This document shows positions 37,756 through 47,585 of a stretch of DNA of 64,000 nucleotides, in pieces; position 1 is the stretch's first letter, and each line of letters starts with the position of its first letter. The notes beneath the pieces were generated by a model. It made no database searches. It had not been told where the DNA came from and worked only from the letters and a program-made list of their open reading frames with translations. The translations under genes and the position numbers were made by a program. This stretch comes from Vibrio stylophorae (GTDB lineage: Bacteria; Pseudomonadota; Gammaproteobacteria; Enterobacterales; Vibrionaceae): positions 248,001 through 312,000 of the forward strand of contig NZ_CAKLDI010000001.1 of assembly GCF_921293875.1 (NCBI RefSeq), read 5' to 3'.

Positions 37756-39468
37756 ATGGAGATGATATCCGGCGCAGAAATGGTTGTGCGCTCGATGATC
37801 GACCAAGGCGTGAAACATATCTTTGGTTACCCCGGTGGCTCAGTGCTCGACATTTACGATGCGCTGCATGAAAAGAGCGATATCGAGCATATTCTCGTGC
37901 GCCATGAGCAGGCGGCAGTTCATATGGCCGACGGTTATGCCCGTGCCACGGGTGAAGTGGGCGTGGTGTTGGTGACCTCAGGTCCAGGTGCGACCAATGC
38001 GATCACTGGCATTGCTACCGCTTATATGGATTCGATTCCTTTGGTGGTGTTTTCCGGTCAGGTGATGAGTAACCTGATTGGTAATGATGCATTTCAAGAA
38101 TGCGATATGGTGGGGATCTCTCGCCCAGTGGTGAAACACAGCTTCTTGGTGAAAAAAGCAGAAGATATCCCTGCTGTTATCAAAAAAGCCTTTTATATCG
38201 CCTCTACCGGCCGCCCAGGTCCTGTGGTGATCGATTTACCAAAGGATGTGCTCAATCCTCAAATCAAACATCCCTATCAATATCCAGAGAGTATTTCGCT
38301 GCGCTCCTACAGCCCAACGACGCAGGGCCATCGCGGGCAAATCAAAAAAGGTCTCAAAGCGCTGCAAACGGCAAAGCAACCTGTGCTTTATGTCGGCGGC
38401 GGTGCGATCACCGCTAATTGTAGTGAGCAGCTGATTGCGCTATCGGAAGCCTTGTCGATTCCTGTGGTGAGCTCTTTGATGGGCCTTGGCGCCTTTCCGG
38501 CGACCCATCAACATAGCTTAGGCATGTTGGGGATGCACGGCACCTATGAAGCCAATATGGCGATGCACCATGCTGATTTGATCTTTGGTATCGGCGTGCG
38601 CTTTGACGATCGCACCACCAATAATTTGGAAAAATATTGCCCCAATGCCAAGGTGATGCATATCGACATCGATCCATCGTCGATCTCGAAAACCGTATCG
38701 GTGGATATTCCAATTGTTGGCTCGGCAGATGAAGTGCTGGGTCATATGGTCAAACTGCTCGCCAATCAAGGTGAAGTGGCCGCAGATTTGGGGCACTGGT
38801 GGCAGCAAATTGAAGGTTGGCGTCAGCGCCAATGCTTGTCCTATGAATCACACCCTGAGCGTATTAAGCCACAGCAAGTGATTGAGATGGTGTATCAGCT
38901 CACCCAGGGCGATGCCTATGTCTCTTCCGATGTGGGTCAGCACCAGATGTTTGCCGCGCTTTACTATCCATTTAATAAACCACGTCGTTGGATCAACTCC
39001 GGCGGTTTGGGCACCATGGGCTTTGGTCTGCCAGCCGCCATGGGTGTGAAGATGGCGCTGCCTGAAGAGACGGTGATCTGTGTGACCGGTGACGGCAGTA
39101 TTCAGATGAATATTCAGGAGCTTTCCACCGCCCTGCAATACGATCTGCCGGTGAAGATCATCAACCTCAATAACCGATTCCTCGGTATGGTCAAACAGTG
39201 GCAGGATATGATCTATCAAGGTCGTCATTCGCAATCCTATATGGATTCGGTGCCTGATTTTGCTGCAATCGCTGAAGCCTATGGTCATGTCGGGATTCGT
39301 ATTGAGCGCCCTGAAGATCTGCAAGCGGGTCTAGAAAAAGCGCTGTCGCTCAAAGATCGTTTGGTCTTTGTCGATATCTCCGTGGATGAGACAGAGCATG
39401 TCTACCCGATGCAGGTACGCGGCGGCGCAATGAATGAGATGTGGCTAAGTAAGACGGAGCGAACCTAA
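37756..39468 (+). CDS. ilvI: Acetolactate synthase large subunit (isozyme III type)
   Basis: 570 residues from the ATG at 37756, which has GAGGAGG upstream; the frame is open to 37741 but [19 protein letters not shown] is the standard start. The enzyme condenses pyruvate to acetolactate, or with 2-oxobutyrate to acetohydroxybutyrate, for Val, Leu and Ile. The catalytic glutamate region is [18 protein letters not shown] (about residues 45-62). The TPP-binding motif is [20 protein letters not shown] (about 445-464). It overlaps ilvH at TAATG. Confidence 0.96.
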   Translation: MEMISGAEMVVRSMIDQGVKHIFGYPGGSVLDIYDALHEKSDIEHILVRHEQAAVHMADGYARATGEVGVVLVTSGPGATNAITGIATAYMDSIPLVVFSGQVMSNLIGNDAFQECDMVGISRPVVKHSFLVKKAEDIPAVIKKAFYIASTGRPGPVVIDLPKDVLNPQIKHPYQYPESISLRSYSPTTQGHRGQIKKGLKALQTAKQPVLYVGGGAITANCSEQLIALSEALSIPVVSSLMGLGAFPATHQHSLGMLGMHGTYEANMAMHHADLIFGIGVRFDDRTTNNLEKYCPNAKVMHIDIDPSSISKTVSVDIPIVGSADEVLGHMVKLLANQGEVAADLGHWWQQIEGWRQRQCLSYESHPERIKPQQVIEMVYQLTQGDAYVSSDVGQHQMFAALYYPFNKPRRWINSGGLGTMGFGLPAAMGVKMALPEETVICVTGDGSIQMNIQELSTALQYDLPVKIINLNNRFLGMVKQWQDMIYQGRHSQSYMDSVPDFAAIAEAYGHVGIRIERPEDLQAGLEKALSLKDRLVFVDISVDETEHVYPMQVRGGAMNEMWLSKTERT

Positions 39469-39965
39469 TGCGACGGATTGTATCAGTACTTTTAGAGAAC
39501 GAGCCGGGTGCGCTTTCGCGTGTGGTGGGACTTTTTTCCCAGCGCGGCTATAACATTGAATCTTTGACGGTATCCCCCACAGATGATGCGACGCTTTCGC
39601 GCTTAAATATCACCACCGAAGTGGAAGATGATGCGGCACTTGAGCAGATTGAAAAGCAGCTTCATAAGCTAATTGATATTCTCAAGGTGAGTAATGTCAC
39701 TGCACATGAGCATCTTGAGCGTGAGCTGATGCTGATTAAGCTCAAGGCGAGCGGTTATGCGCGGGCTGAAGTGAAACGCACCGCTGATATTTTCCGTGGG
39801 CAAATTGTTGATGTTACTGCTGCGCAATATACGGTGCAGCTGGTGGGCACTGGCGATAAGTTAGATGCCTTTATTGCCGCCGTGAGTGAAATCACTGAGG
39901 TGATTGAAGTGGCTCGCTCTGGTGTTGTGGGGATCGCTCGCGGTGAGCGCGCGCTTCGCCCTTAG
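39468..39965 (+). CDS. ilvH: Acetolactate synthase small regulatory subunit
   Basis: 165 residues. IlvH binds valine and gives feedback control of IlvI. The ACT domain at the N-terminus reads VLLENEPGALSRVVGLFSQR then GYNIESLTVSPTDD (about residues 6-40). The C-terminal ALS_ss domain is complete (ELMLIKLKASGYARAEVKR). Start overlaps the ilvI stop by one base. No plus-strand terminator directly follows; the nearest plus-strand T run is at 40190. Confidence 0.96.
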   Translation: MRRIVSVLLENEPGALSRVVGLFSQRGYNIESLTVSPTDDATLSRLNITTEVEDDAALEQIEKQLHKLIDILKVSNVTAHEHLERELMLIKLKASGYARAEVKRTADIFRGQIVDVTAAQYTVQLVGTGDKLDAFIAAVSEITEVIEVARSGVVGIARGERALRP

Positions 39966-40002
39966 CGGTCTGCATTACCGAATAGCTGGGTTAGCGCTGG
40001 GT

Positions 40003-40031
40003 AAAAAAAAGGTAGCCATCAAGTGGCTACC
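40003..40031 (-). terminator. Minus-strand terminator in the ilvH-GntR gap (possible small RNA 3' end)
   Basis: GGTAGCCA (40011-40018) and TGGCTACC (40024-40031) form a perfect 8-bp stem. Eight A residues at 40003-40010 give U8 on the minus strand only. It lies 130 bases beyond the terminator that already serves the minus-strand GntR gene, so it may end a separate short transcript. Confidence 0.65.
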
Positions 40032-40164
40032 CGGGAACGGACAAGCGAAAATGTTTCCATATTGAGATACCCCGCAGCAGTGGAGCGGGATAGGGGCATT
40101 ATGCGTGCTTCAGCCTGAACTTAAGCTGTCCCAGCGACCCACTTTATAAATTAATGTAACCATT

Positions 40165-40196
40165 AAAAAACGCAGCACTCAGTGCTGCGTTTTTTT
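40165..40196. terminator. Bidirectional terminator between ilvIH and the GntR gene
   Basis: AAAAAACGCAGCACT and its exact complement AGTGCTGCGTTTTTT flank one C. A6 and T7 ends allow both directions. Confidence 0.9.
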
Positions 40197-40245
40197 GCGT
40201 CGGTGGCGTTTGAAAAGCTTGTTGATAAACAGCAGCCAGATGAGA

Positions 40246-40905
40246 TTACGCAACTGCGCTGAGGGTGCTATCCATGTAGTAATCAAATTGGTGAATCATT
40301 TCATGGCGAACCAGTTTGATATCGCGAGCCAGTACTGCTTTCATCATTCTTTCGTGCTGGCTGGTGATGATGGCGACCTGCTCTGGATTTTGCCGATGGG
40401 TGTCTAACCAAATATGACGATAGCGAGCTAGCTGAAGGCAAAGGGTATCAATAAAGCGCATTAAACTAGGTGATTGGCATTCACTGATTAAGGCTTGGAA
40501 GAATGCCAAACGTTTTTGTCCCCAAGTATTGGCACAAAAATCCTCAGCTTGTAGATCCATGCGATTGAGTTTGTGATAGCTGGTGATCACCGCAACCTCC
40601 CATTCTTCCCCCCCCATAGCAATGGACTGAGCAACGGCTTGCGTCATGAGTAGCTGCAGGGTTTGGCTGAGGTCTGAGAACTCTTCGCGAGAGACAGGTG
40701 CAACCCAACATCCTTTTTGAGGTTCAAGGGTTACGTAGTTTTGCCAAGCCAATTGAACTAAGGCTTCGCGTACTGGTGAGGCTCCAATTTGGTAGCGACT
40801 TTTCAGTTCAGCAACCACTAGTTTTTCTTTGGGCTGGTAGTGTCCCAGTAAAATATCGTCGGCGATTTTTTGTTGTACTTTTTGAGCAAGAGTTGGCGTC
40901 GACAC
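40246..40905 (-). CDS. GntR-family regulator (FadR/FCD type)
   Basis: 219 residues. N-terminal winged helix-turn-helix at about 1-70 with QKIADDILLGHYQPKEKL and the recognition segment GASPVREALVQL. The C-terminal helical FCD ligand domain (about 75-210) has histidines that usually bind a metal, such as those in LARYRHIWLD and the SQHERMMKAVLARD segment followed by HEMIHQF. Such regulators usually sense small organic acids. No obvious target gene adjoins it, so the regulon is unknown. Confidence 0.88.
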   Translation of the reverse strand: MSTPTLAQKVQQKIADDILLGHYQPKEKLVVAELKSRYQIGASPVREALVQLAWQNYVTLEPQKGCWVAPVSREEFSDLSQTLQLLMTQAVAQSIAMGGEEWEVAVITSYHKLNRMDLQAEDFCANTWGQKRLAFFQALISECQSPSLMRFIDTLCLQLARYRHIWLDTHRQNPEQVAIITSQHERMMKAVLARDIKLVRHEMIHQFDYYMDSTLSAVA

Positions 40906-41053
40906 GATGAGTTATCTCTTTGAATGATCGAAAATAGTTAACGGATTGTTGTTCTGTATAATGTCGAATTATAACCAACTGTTTGCCTAAGTAAACAGCC
41001 ATTCATGGGCTGCTTAATAATCTGTGATCGCAAATGGAAATTTTAAATAGGCA

Positions 41054-41083
41054 TAAAAAAACAGAGGCTTTCGCCTCTGTTTT
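41054..41083 (-). terminator. Intrinsic terminator of pykF
   Basis: AAAACAGAGGC and GCCTCTGTTTT pair around TTTC. On the minus strand the stem runs into U7. Confidence 0.9.
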
Positions 41084-41104
41084 GTGCATCGCTAGTGCGA
41101 AGAA

Positions 41105-42517
41105 TTATAGTACGTGTACAGATGCAGTGTTTGTGGTGCCAGAAGCAACCAAAGCACCAGAAACCATCACCACGATATCGCCTTTGTTACCCATACCGGT
41201 TTCAAGCGCGATTGCTTTACCTCGGATGTAGAATGCATCAGTGTTTTCGAATGCATCAACAGTCACAGGGGTTACACCTTTCACAAGTGCTAGCTGAGCA
41301 GCTGTTTTCTTGTTGTTGGTAAGTGCAATGATGTTTGCAGTTGGGAAGTACTTACGTACAGAGCGAGCAGACTTACCAGCGTTGGTTGCAACGATGATTA
41401 GTGGTGCTTGAAGTTTCTCTGCAGTGTCTACAGCGCCTTTACATACAGCTTCAGTGATGCGTAGACGATCGCTGTCTAGACGTGAACCTAGCTCAGCTTT
41501 TAGTGCACGGTCAGTACGCTCACAGATTTGTGCCATGATAGACACTGCTTCTAGAGGGTATTTACCTTTAGCAGATTCACCAGAAAGCATAACTGCGTCA
41601 GTACCATCCATGATGGCGTTCGCAACGTCACCCGCTTCTGCGCGAGTTGGACGTGGGTTCTTGATCATTGAATCAAGCATTTGCGTTGCAGTGATAACAG
41701 TCTTACGAGCGCGGTTACACTTCTCGATCATCATCTTCTGAGCGAAGATAACTTCTTCAACTGGGATCTCAACACCTAGGTCACCACGAGCAACCATGAT
41801 GCCGTCAGACACTTCTAGAATCTCGTCGAAGTTGTCCACACCTTCTTGGTTTTCGATTTTAGAGATGATTTGGATGTTCTCGCCACCGTTTGCTTGTAGA
41901 AGCTCACGGATTTCAAGTACGTCTTCTTTCTTACGGATGAAAGAAGCTGCGATGAAGTCAACGCCTTGCTCACAACCAAATTTAAGGTCAGCTTTGTCTT
42001 TTTCTGCAAGTGCAGGAAGTTTTACAGAAACGCCAGGAAGGTTCACACCTTTGTTTTCGCCTAGGTCGCCGTTGTTTAGAACTTTACACTTCACTTCAGT
42101 GTCAGTAGTCGCGATTACTTCCATCTCGATTAGACCGTCGTCTACAAGAATGGTGTTACCCGCAGAAAGGTCTTGTGCGAAACCAGGGTAGGTCACAGCA
42201 ACAGTTTGTGCGTTACCAACAACAGATGCGTCAGTAGTGAAAGTGAACTCTTGACCAGCAACTAGTGATACATCGTTACCACCTTCTAGTTTGATGGTAC
42301 GGATTTCAGGACCTTTAGTATCAAGAAGAATGGCAACTTGCTTACCAGTTTCTGCCATCACTGCACGAACGTTCTTGATACGGTTACCGTGCTCTTCAAA
42401 GTCACCGTGAGAGAAGTTCAAGCGCATTACGTTCATGCCAGCGTCAACTAGTTTGCCTAGCATTTCTTTTGATTCGGTTTTTGGACCAATCGTACAAACG
42501 ATTTTGGTTTTTTTCAT
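41105..42517 (-). CDS. pykF: Pyruvate kinase (type I)
   Basis: 470 residues as in E. coli PykF. It transfers phosphate from phosphoenolpyruvate to ADP and is activated by fructose 1,6-bisphosphate in the type I form. The N-terminus is [18 protein letters not shown]. The active-site motif is [20 protein letters not shown] (about residues 241-260), with the catalytic lysine in [13 protein letters not shown] (about 216-228). The C-terminal effector domain is complete. Codons are of the highly expressed type. Start ATG preceded by GGAGAT on the minus strand. Confidence 0.97.
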   Translation of the reverse strand: MKKTKIVCTIGPKTESKEMLGKLVDAGMNVMRLNFSHGDFEEHGNRIKNVRAVMAETGKQVAILLDTKGPEIRTIKLEGGNDVSLVAGQEFTFTTDASVVGNAQTVAVTYPGFAQDLSAGNTILVDDGLIEMEVIATTDTEVKCKVLNNGDLGENKGVNLPGVSVKLPALAEKDKADLKFGCEQGVDFIAASFIRKKEDVLEIRELLQANGGENIQIISKIENQEGVDNFDEILEVSDGIMVARGDLGVEIPVEEVIFAQKMMIEKCNRARKTVITATQMLDSMIKNPRPTRAEAGDVANAIMDGTDAVMLSGESAKGKYPLEAVSIMAQICERTDRALKAELGSRLDSDRLRITEAVCKGAVDTAEKLQAPLIIVATNAGKSARSVRKYFPTANIIALTNNKKTAAQLALVKGVTPVTVDAFENTDAFYIRGKAIALETGMGNKGDIVVMVSGALVASGTTNTASVHVL

Positions 42518-42970
42518 TGAGATGTATCTCCGGAAGAACTATGTAATTGTAAAAATTCAAATTGGTTCGCTGCGCTACATATTCCCCCTGTAGCTGGCCA
42601 GCATTACGACTTGCGCGTTTTTCGCTTTATGCAAGTGGTAATAATTCGACATTTCAATTGCTTACGTAATTGGTGGCGGGGCGCCGAAAATATTATCTGT
42701 TTCAGCCATAAAATAGCGTCACAATCTGTGATCAGCCACCCAATTACGGCGCGGTATGTTATCAGAAAGTCCCTAATAAATCACTTTATTTGAAAAATGG
42801 CAGCCAAGCCATAGAGGGTGCGGGATGGCGACTAATTGCTTATTATTTCACTGAAAAAAATAAATAATTTGATGAAAAAATTTTTCACGTTGATGACTAA
42901 AAATGCTGATTTATGGCCAGCATTTCACAAAATTAACCCAAGAATGATGAAAATTATCAACAAACGAAAT
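42518..42970. other. Intergenic region upstream of pykF, no gene seen
   Basis: A 453-base A/T-rich gap between pykF and the sstT terminator. It should hold the pykF promoter on the minus strand. Visible elements are a GCTACA/TGTAGC hairpin (42574-42594) in the pykF leader and a GTTTCAGC segment (42699-42706) that equals one half of a Cra site; the other half is not conserved. The open frame at 42836-43018 (plus) has no ribosome site and runs through the sstT terminator, so I do not call it. Confidence 0.6.
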
Positions 42971-42972
42971 GA

Positions 42973-42994
42973 AAAACGCGCCGAAGCGCGTTTT
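42973..42994 (-). terminator. Intrinsic terminator of sstT
   Basis: AAAACGCGC and GCGCGTTTT pair around CGAA. On the minus strand the loop is TTCG and T residues follow. Confidence 0.85.
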
Positions 42995-43021
42995 AAATTC
43001 GAGATTCATTCTCAGTGAATG

Positions 43022-44227
43022 TTATTTTTTCGCTTGGCAACAAGCGGCGGTGAACACCACGTCCGTTGAGCTGTTGAGCGCTGTTTCTGCTGAGTCTTGA
43101 ATCACCCCGATAGCCATCCCCACAGCCACAACTTGCATGGCAATATCGCTTTCAATGCCAAATAGGCCGCAAGCCAGTGGAATCAGTAGCAAAGAGCCGC
43201 CAGCAACACCAGATGCGCCACAGGCTGATACAGAGGCGACAACACTGAGCAAAATCGCAGTCCAAATGTCCACTTCAATGCCTTGGGTATGAACCGCAGC
43301 AAGGGTGAGCACGGTAATGGTGATTGCCGCGCCCGCCATGTTGATGGTGGCACCTAGCGGAATAGACATGGAATAGGTTTCTTCATCCAAGCCAAGACGC
43401 TTACAAAGCGCCATGTTCACAGGCACGTTGGCCGCTGAGCTACGTGTAAAGAAGGCGGTCAGGCCACTTTCACGCAAGCAAACCAGAATCAATGGGTATG
43501 GGTTGCGGCGGGTTTTGTAGAACACGATCATTGGGTTGATCACCAAGGCAACAATAGCCATGGCGCTGAGAAGAACCACAATCAGTTGCAGATAGTTGCG
43601 AAGTTCGCCAAAACCATGGGCTGAGATGGTTTGTGCTACCAAACCAAAGATACCAAAAGGCGCGAGACGAATGACAAAGCGAACAATCAAGGTGATGCTT
43701 TCTGCGATGTCAGCAAACACTTGCTTGGTGCTGTCCTGTGCGTGGCTCAAGGTGATACCTAAACCAATGGCCCAAGCTAGCGTGCCGATAAAGTTACCAG
43801 TCATCAGCGCGTGTACTGGGTTATCGACCAATTGGAACAGCAAGCTGTGGATGACGCCAACAATGCTTTGTGGTGCTGCGCGATCGGCAGCGGCATCTAG
43901 CGCAATTTCGGTTGGGAAAAGAAAGCTAAGGGCGACTGCGACGCTTGCTGCAGCCAAGGTGCCAAAGAGGTAAAGGCCAATGATTGGACGCATTTTGGTA
44001 TGCGCGCCTTTGGCTTGGTTGGCAATAGCTGCTGCGACAAGCATAAAAACCAAAATGGGAGCAACAGCTTTTAGCGCGCCAACAAAGAGTTCGCCGAGCA
44101 TACCAACAGATTGCGCTGTTTTGGGCTCAAAATAGGCTAAGGTAATGGCGGCGACGATACCTATCGCGATTTGTAGTACCAACGGCGCTCGAAAGGCGCG
44201 ACGGCACATCGACATCAATGGATTCAT
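43022..44227 (-). CDS. sstT: SstT, serine/threonine:sodium symporter
   Basis: 401 residues from ATG 44227 with AGGAAGA upstream; the open frame back to 44296 adds non-conserved residues. It belongs to the dicarboxylate/amino acid:cation symporter family with eight helices and two hairpins. SstT-typical segments are [20 protein letters not shown] (about residues 50-69), [16 protein letters not shown] (about 276-291) with the hairpin serines, [16 protein letters not shown] (about 309-324) with the NMxG ion motif, and [20 protein letters not shown] (about 352-371). It imports L-serine and L-threonine with sodium. Confidence 0.93.
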   Translation of the reverse strand: MNPLMSMCRRAFRAPLVLQIAIGIVAAITLAYFEPKTAQSVGMLGELFVGALKAVAPILVFMLVAAAIANQAKGAHTKMRPIIGLYLFGTLAAASVAVALSFLFPTEIALDAAADRAAPQSIVGVIHSLLFQLVDNPVHALMTGNFIGTLAWAIGLGITLSHAQDSTKQVFADIAESITLIVRFVIRLAPFGIFGLVAQTISAHGFGELRNYLQLIVVLLSAMAIVALVINPMIVFYKTRRNPYPLILVCLRESGLTAFFTRSSAANVPVNMALCKRLGLDEETYSMSIPLGATINMAGAAITITVLTLAAVHTQGIEVDIWTAILLSVVASVSACGASGVAGGSLLLIPLACGLFGIESDIAMQVVAVGMAIGVIQDSAETALNSSTDVVFTAACCQAKK

Positions 44228-44506
44228 AATATCTTCCTGAACATGGTGTTGTGTTTGATTATCTTTGAATTGTGTTTTGGTGTGTGGTGCAAGCACATCC
44301 TTATGGGCAAGTCACCAGAATATTCTTTGTCTATTTCTCACACTACTGAGTGTTATAACAGGAAGTGATGATTTTATTCAAACCTAATTTATTAGTTTTT
44401 TATCCTGTTTATCGTTTGTTTGATGGGAAAATGAATGTTTTTCTAGAAAATTTGCAAGCTAAATAGCAAAAAGTTGTTATTTATTTATTGCTTAGGGTTT
44501 TCAAAA
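44228..44506. other. A/T-rich intergenic region upstream of sstT, no gene seen
   Basis: About 280 bases between the sstT start and the LPMO terminator. It is A/T rich (44330-44500) and should carry the sstT promoter on the minus strand. I see no ORF with a ribosome site and no strong dyad in it. Confidence 0.6.
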
Positions 44507-44547
44507 TAAAACACCACCGCCAATAAAGACGCTGGTGTTTTTATTTT
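44507..44547 (-). terminator. Probable intrinsic terminator of the LPMO gene
   Basis: AAAACACCA (44508-44516) pairs with TGGTGTTTT (44533-44541) around a 16-base loop. U-rich sequence follows on the minus strand. Confidence 0.7.
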
Positions 44548-44575
44548 AGATTGGATGCAAGGACGTCATTTTTGA

Positions 44576-46108
44576 TTAGGGCTGCAACTGCCAGGCTTGG
44601 CTTTGATCGGGCTGATCGCCCTGTGTCCACCACTGGGCTTGATAGCGCTTGCCTTGATAGGTGACGATATCGCCAGCATTGTAAGCTGTGGCCGCTTGCC
44701 AAGCATTGGTTTCAGAGCTCATCACCTGCCAAGCTTGGCTTTGATCGGGCTGGTCACCCTGAGTCCACCATTTTGCTTGGTAGCGCACGCCTAAATAAAG
44801 CACTTCACTTTGCGCCGGATAGGCGACATCAGCTTGCCACTGCGCAATATCGCCTGTGCTCGCTTGCACGATGACCTCAGTGAGGGCACTTGCACTGCTT
44901 TGGCCATCACTGACAGTGATAGTAACGGCAATCGTGCCTGGCGCTGTATTGGCATCTGTTGCTAGCGTGACCTGATATTGGTTGTGGTGCATCACCACTT
45001 GTCCATGCGAGCTGGTGACCGTGAGTGGATCTTGGTCGATGTCGTTGATCTCAAGGGCGATATTGGCGGTTTCGCCAGCCACAATGGTGAGTGATGGTGG
45101 GGCTTGAATGACCGGCGCATTGTTGCCTGTTTTGCTTTCGATTTGGAACGTCGCATCCTGCACTGGGCTAAACACTTGGTTGGCGCTTGGTGTGCTAGCG
45201 AGAACCAACTGGCCTTGTTCAAGCACACCGATGGCTGCTTGCCCTGAAGCCACACTGTCGAGACGCTGCGCTAACTCTGCGACCCAAATATCAGGCGATT
45301 GATTGTTGGCGGTAATCGCGATCTTTTCATCCACTAACTCTTGTCCTGTGGCATTAAACAGACGAAAACGTAGGGTTTCGCCGACTTGCGGTGCAAATCC
45401 TGGTTGAATCAAATGGCCGAGGGAAACGCCATATGTCGGCGTTGCATTGTCGCCAAATTGGATATCACTACAGTTGTAAAAGCCTTCACCGGCTGGGTCA
45501 TCACGCTGCCAGCGAGTATAGAGCACCGCTTTACCTTGGCGATCCGCAGGTAGATTGACTGTCATTTCATAATATTTGCCCTGTGCATCTTCCAATACGG
45601 GGAGATCGCCAAAGCTGCCAATGAGTTCTAAGTCACTCCAATGCAGTGGCATGGTGGCAACATCAAAGCCGGGTTTGCTGAGATAGATGCGCCAAAAGCT
45701 TGGGTTGTGCGGTGTGGATGCGTGAAAACGTAATTTGAGTGGGCCGCCTTTGGCATCAACCACAGTGGTTTGCCAAGCATTGGATGGCGTATCCATGCCA
45801 GCCTTTTGTGGGTCGGCGGCGCTACATAGGTTGCCATCTGTCACCACGGCTTCGACTGCCGTTTGGTTTTGATAATCGCTGACCAGCGCTGCATATTCAT
45901 GATGCTGAATAAAAGGTGTCCAGCTTGAGGTGAGATAGGCTTGGCGACAGGCATCATTGGCAATATCACTACCATCAACTGGGCCCCAATGGCCGCCTTG
46001 TTGATTACAGATCAATTGACGTGCTGGTGGATATTCGGTGTAACCGTGAGCAAAAAGTTGTGGGCTGAGCGCGAGCAGCGCAAGGCCGGGAAGGGTTCTT
46101 TTGAGCAT
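44576..46108 (-). CDS. Secreted AA10 lytic polysaccharide monooxygenase with two chitin-binding domains
   Basis: 510 residues. The signal peptide ends at residue 20 (PQLFA), leaving His21 as the mature N-terminus, the copper-binding histidine-brace residue; the second is probably His134 in the STPHNPSFWRIY segment. The AA10 domain spans about 21-220. Next come a GbpA-like domain (about 225-325), a cadherin/Ig-like domain (about 335-420) and two CBM5/12-type modules at about 428-466 and 472-508. Both modules carry the same WWTQGDQPDQSQAWQ text. It cleaves chitin oxidatively and would aid growth on, or attachment to, crustacean shells. Cysteine pairs within the AA10 domain fit a secreted protein. 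Confidence 0.93.
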   Translation of the reverse strand: MLKRTLPGLALLALSPQLFAHGYTEYPPARQLICNQQGGHWGPVDGSDIANDACRQAYLTSSWTPFIQHHEYAALVSDYQNQTAVEAVVTDGNLCSAADPQKAGMDTPSNAWQTTVVDAKGGPLKLRFHASTPHNPSFWRIYLSKPGFDVATMPLHWSDLELIGSFGDLPVLEDAQGKYYEMTVNLPADRQGKAVLYTRWQRDDPAGEGFYNCSDIQFGDNATPTYGVSLGHLIQPGFAPQVGETLRFRLFNATGQELVDEKIAITANNQSPDIWVAELAQRLDSVASGQAAIGVLEQGQLVLASTPSANQVFSPVQDATFQIESKTGNNAPVIQAPPSLTIVAGETANIALEINDIDQDPLTVTSSHGQVVMHHNQYQVTLATDANTAPGTIAVTITVSDGQSSASALTEVIVQASTGDIAQWQADVAYPAQSEVLYLGVRYQAKWWTQGDQPDQSQAWQVMSSETNAWQAATAYNAGDIVTYQGKRYQAQWWTQGDQPDQSQAWQLQP

Positions 46109-46314
46109 AACTTTCTCCTTGTTATATGAAGCTGTGCGAGTGCTTCAATCAAGGATTGCAATGCATGTGTCGGCAATTTGCCAATGGCGCGCGTCAACTT
46201 GGTAGCAGGCTGCCAAAATTGAGCCGCCTGTGATGAATGAGTGGTAATTTGCTGCGAATGAGCGCTAAATTTGATGTTTTTTGACAGAAAAACAACGCAA
46301 CTTTTAAATCAGTC

Positions 46315-46926
46315 TTAATTGGGCATCAGGCTAAAATAGAGCAGGTAGAAGAGGCACCAGCAGCCGAACAATACCCAAGTTACGGGAATTGGTGTGCCGC
46401 GCTTTTGACTGAGTCGGCGCAAGCCTGTGGTCACCATGGCGCATAGGCTGGTGACCAGAACAAATCGAATCAAACGTGCGGGAATGGAGATCAGCAAAAA
46501 CAGCACTAAAGGGATGCCTGCTTGCGCGCTTTGCAGGGCATAGAGTTTATAGGGCGTGCCAGATAATGGCCCAAGGAGCATAGCGCTGACGCCTTGCTGC
46601 TCAAGATCCAACGCCACTTGCTTTATTTGTGCCGACGAAATGGCTGGGATCATATCCATGCCATGTAGCGCTTTAGGTAGCATATGGCTTTGACTGCCAA
46701 GCCAGTAGAGGAGTAAGCCGCCAAGTAGTGCGCCGAGCAGTGCCATAAAACAAGCGACGAGTGCATGGCGATAACTTTTCTGTGCCAGATAACTGAGCCA
46801 GACATCGGGCACGATAAAAAACAGGGTGGCTTCAGCAAAGCCCCAACCCGCCGCGACTTGATAGCTGCGGCGCCATCGAGCTTTGGGCCTATGCGTTAAT
46901 TCCATAATTCTCGGCGCTAATCCCAT
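46315..46926 (-). CDS. YqaA/DedA-like inner-membrane protein
   Basis: 203 residues from ATG 46926, which overlaps the end of the acyltransferase gene; ATG 46905 is a second choice. Four to five hydrophobic segments. The segment GWGFAEATLFFIVPDVWLSY (about residues 27-46) and the later LGPLSGTPYKLYALQSAQAG resemble the SNARE-associated YqaA/DedA group, which is thought to move or flip lipids. Family placement is by pattern only. It is the last gene of a four-gene minus-strand operon for phospholipids. Confidence 0.75.
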   Translation of the reverse strand: MGLAPRIMELTHRPKARWRRSYQVAAGWGFAEATLFFIVPDVWLSYLAQKSYRHALVACFMALLGALLGGLLLYWLGSQSHMLPKALHGMDMIPAISSAQIKQVALDLEQQGVSAMLLGPLSGTPYKLYALQSAQAGIPLVLFLLISIPARLIRFVLVTSLCAMVTTGLRRLSQKRGTPIPVTWVLFGCWCLFYLLYFSLMPN

Positions 46927-47576
46927 TGCTGAAAATGTCCCTCTTGCTCCAACTGATAAAAACGCTGTTCAAGCGCGTCCATAAATGCGTGGCGATCGTC
47001 TTGGCCAAACAGCGGCTCACCAATAAAGCCATCACAAAAGAAAGGCACCAGTAGCCAGTCGCCCTTGGGAAGCGCTTTACCAAGGCCATGCAAAAAAATG
47101 GGCACCACAGGAATGTCGGGATAACGTGCGGCTAGTTTGGCAATGCCGCCCTTAAATTGGCAGCGCTTTTCAGGCTCGCCGCGGCTGCCTTCAGGAAAGA
47201 AGATCAAAATATCCCCGCGCTCTAAGGCCTCATAACAAGGGGCGAGTGGATCCTGATCCGCTTCTCGATGACGCGAGATCGGCAAAATGCCAACGATCTT
47301 TAAGGCAAACCATGCCAGTAGGCGATTTTTCAAAAAGTAATCCATCGCCGCCACAGGCTTTGCGCGTTTAAGCTGGGCATTGCTCAGCAGAGTCATCAGC
47401 ACCATGGTGTCGAGGTGGCTATTGTGGTTCGCCACTAAAATCACGGGTCCTTGATTGGGGATCAATTGACGTCGACGAATATTTAGTCCCAACACTAAGC
47501 CAATAATGCTGCGAATGATCAGCCGATAGTAAATCCAGCGCAGCAGGCCATTGAGTCCATTCTTAAACCATTGCAT
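46917..47576 (-). CDS. PlsC-like 1-acyl-glycerol-3-phosphate acyltransferase
   Basis: 219 residues. The acyltransferase motif I is NHNSHLD at residues 50-56 (NHx4D), and motif III is FFPEGSRGEPEKRCQFKGG (about 126-144) with the FPEG(S/T)RG box. Motif IV (IPVVPIFLHGLG) is also present. A hydrophobic N-terminal segment could anchor it to the membrane. It probably acylates lysophosphatidic acid or a related lysolipid. It lies 9 bases after the CdsA-like gene and overlaps the DedA/YqaA-like gene. Confidence 0.9.
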   Translation of the reverse strand: MQWFKNGLNGLLRWIYYRLIIRSIIGLVLGLNIRRRQLIPNQGPVILVANHNSHLDTMVLMTLLSNAQLKRAKPVAAMDYFLKNRLLAWFALKIVGILPISRHREADQDPLAPCYEALERGDILIFFPEGSRGEPEKRCQFKGGIAKLAARYPDIPVVPIFLHGLGKALPKGDWLLVPFFCDGFIGEPLFGQDDRHAFMDALEQRFYQLEQEGHFQQWD

Positions 47577-47585
47577 CGCAAACTC

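Noticed and set aside
42836-43018. 60-codon plus-strand ORF between pykF and sstT
   Set aside because: No Shine-Dalgarno, Lys/Met/Asn-rich text from A/T-rich DNA, and it crosses the sstT terminator.
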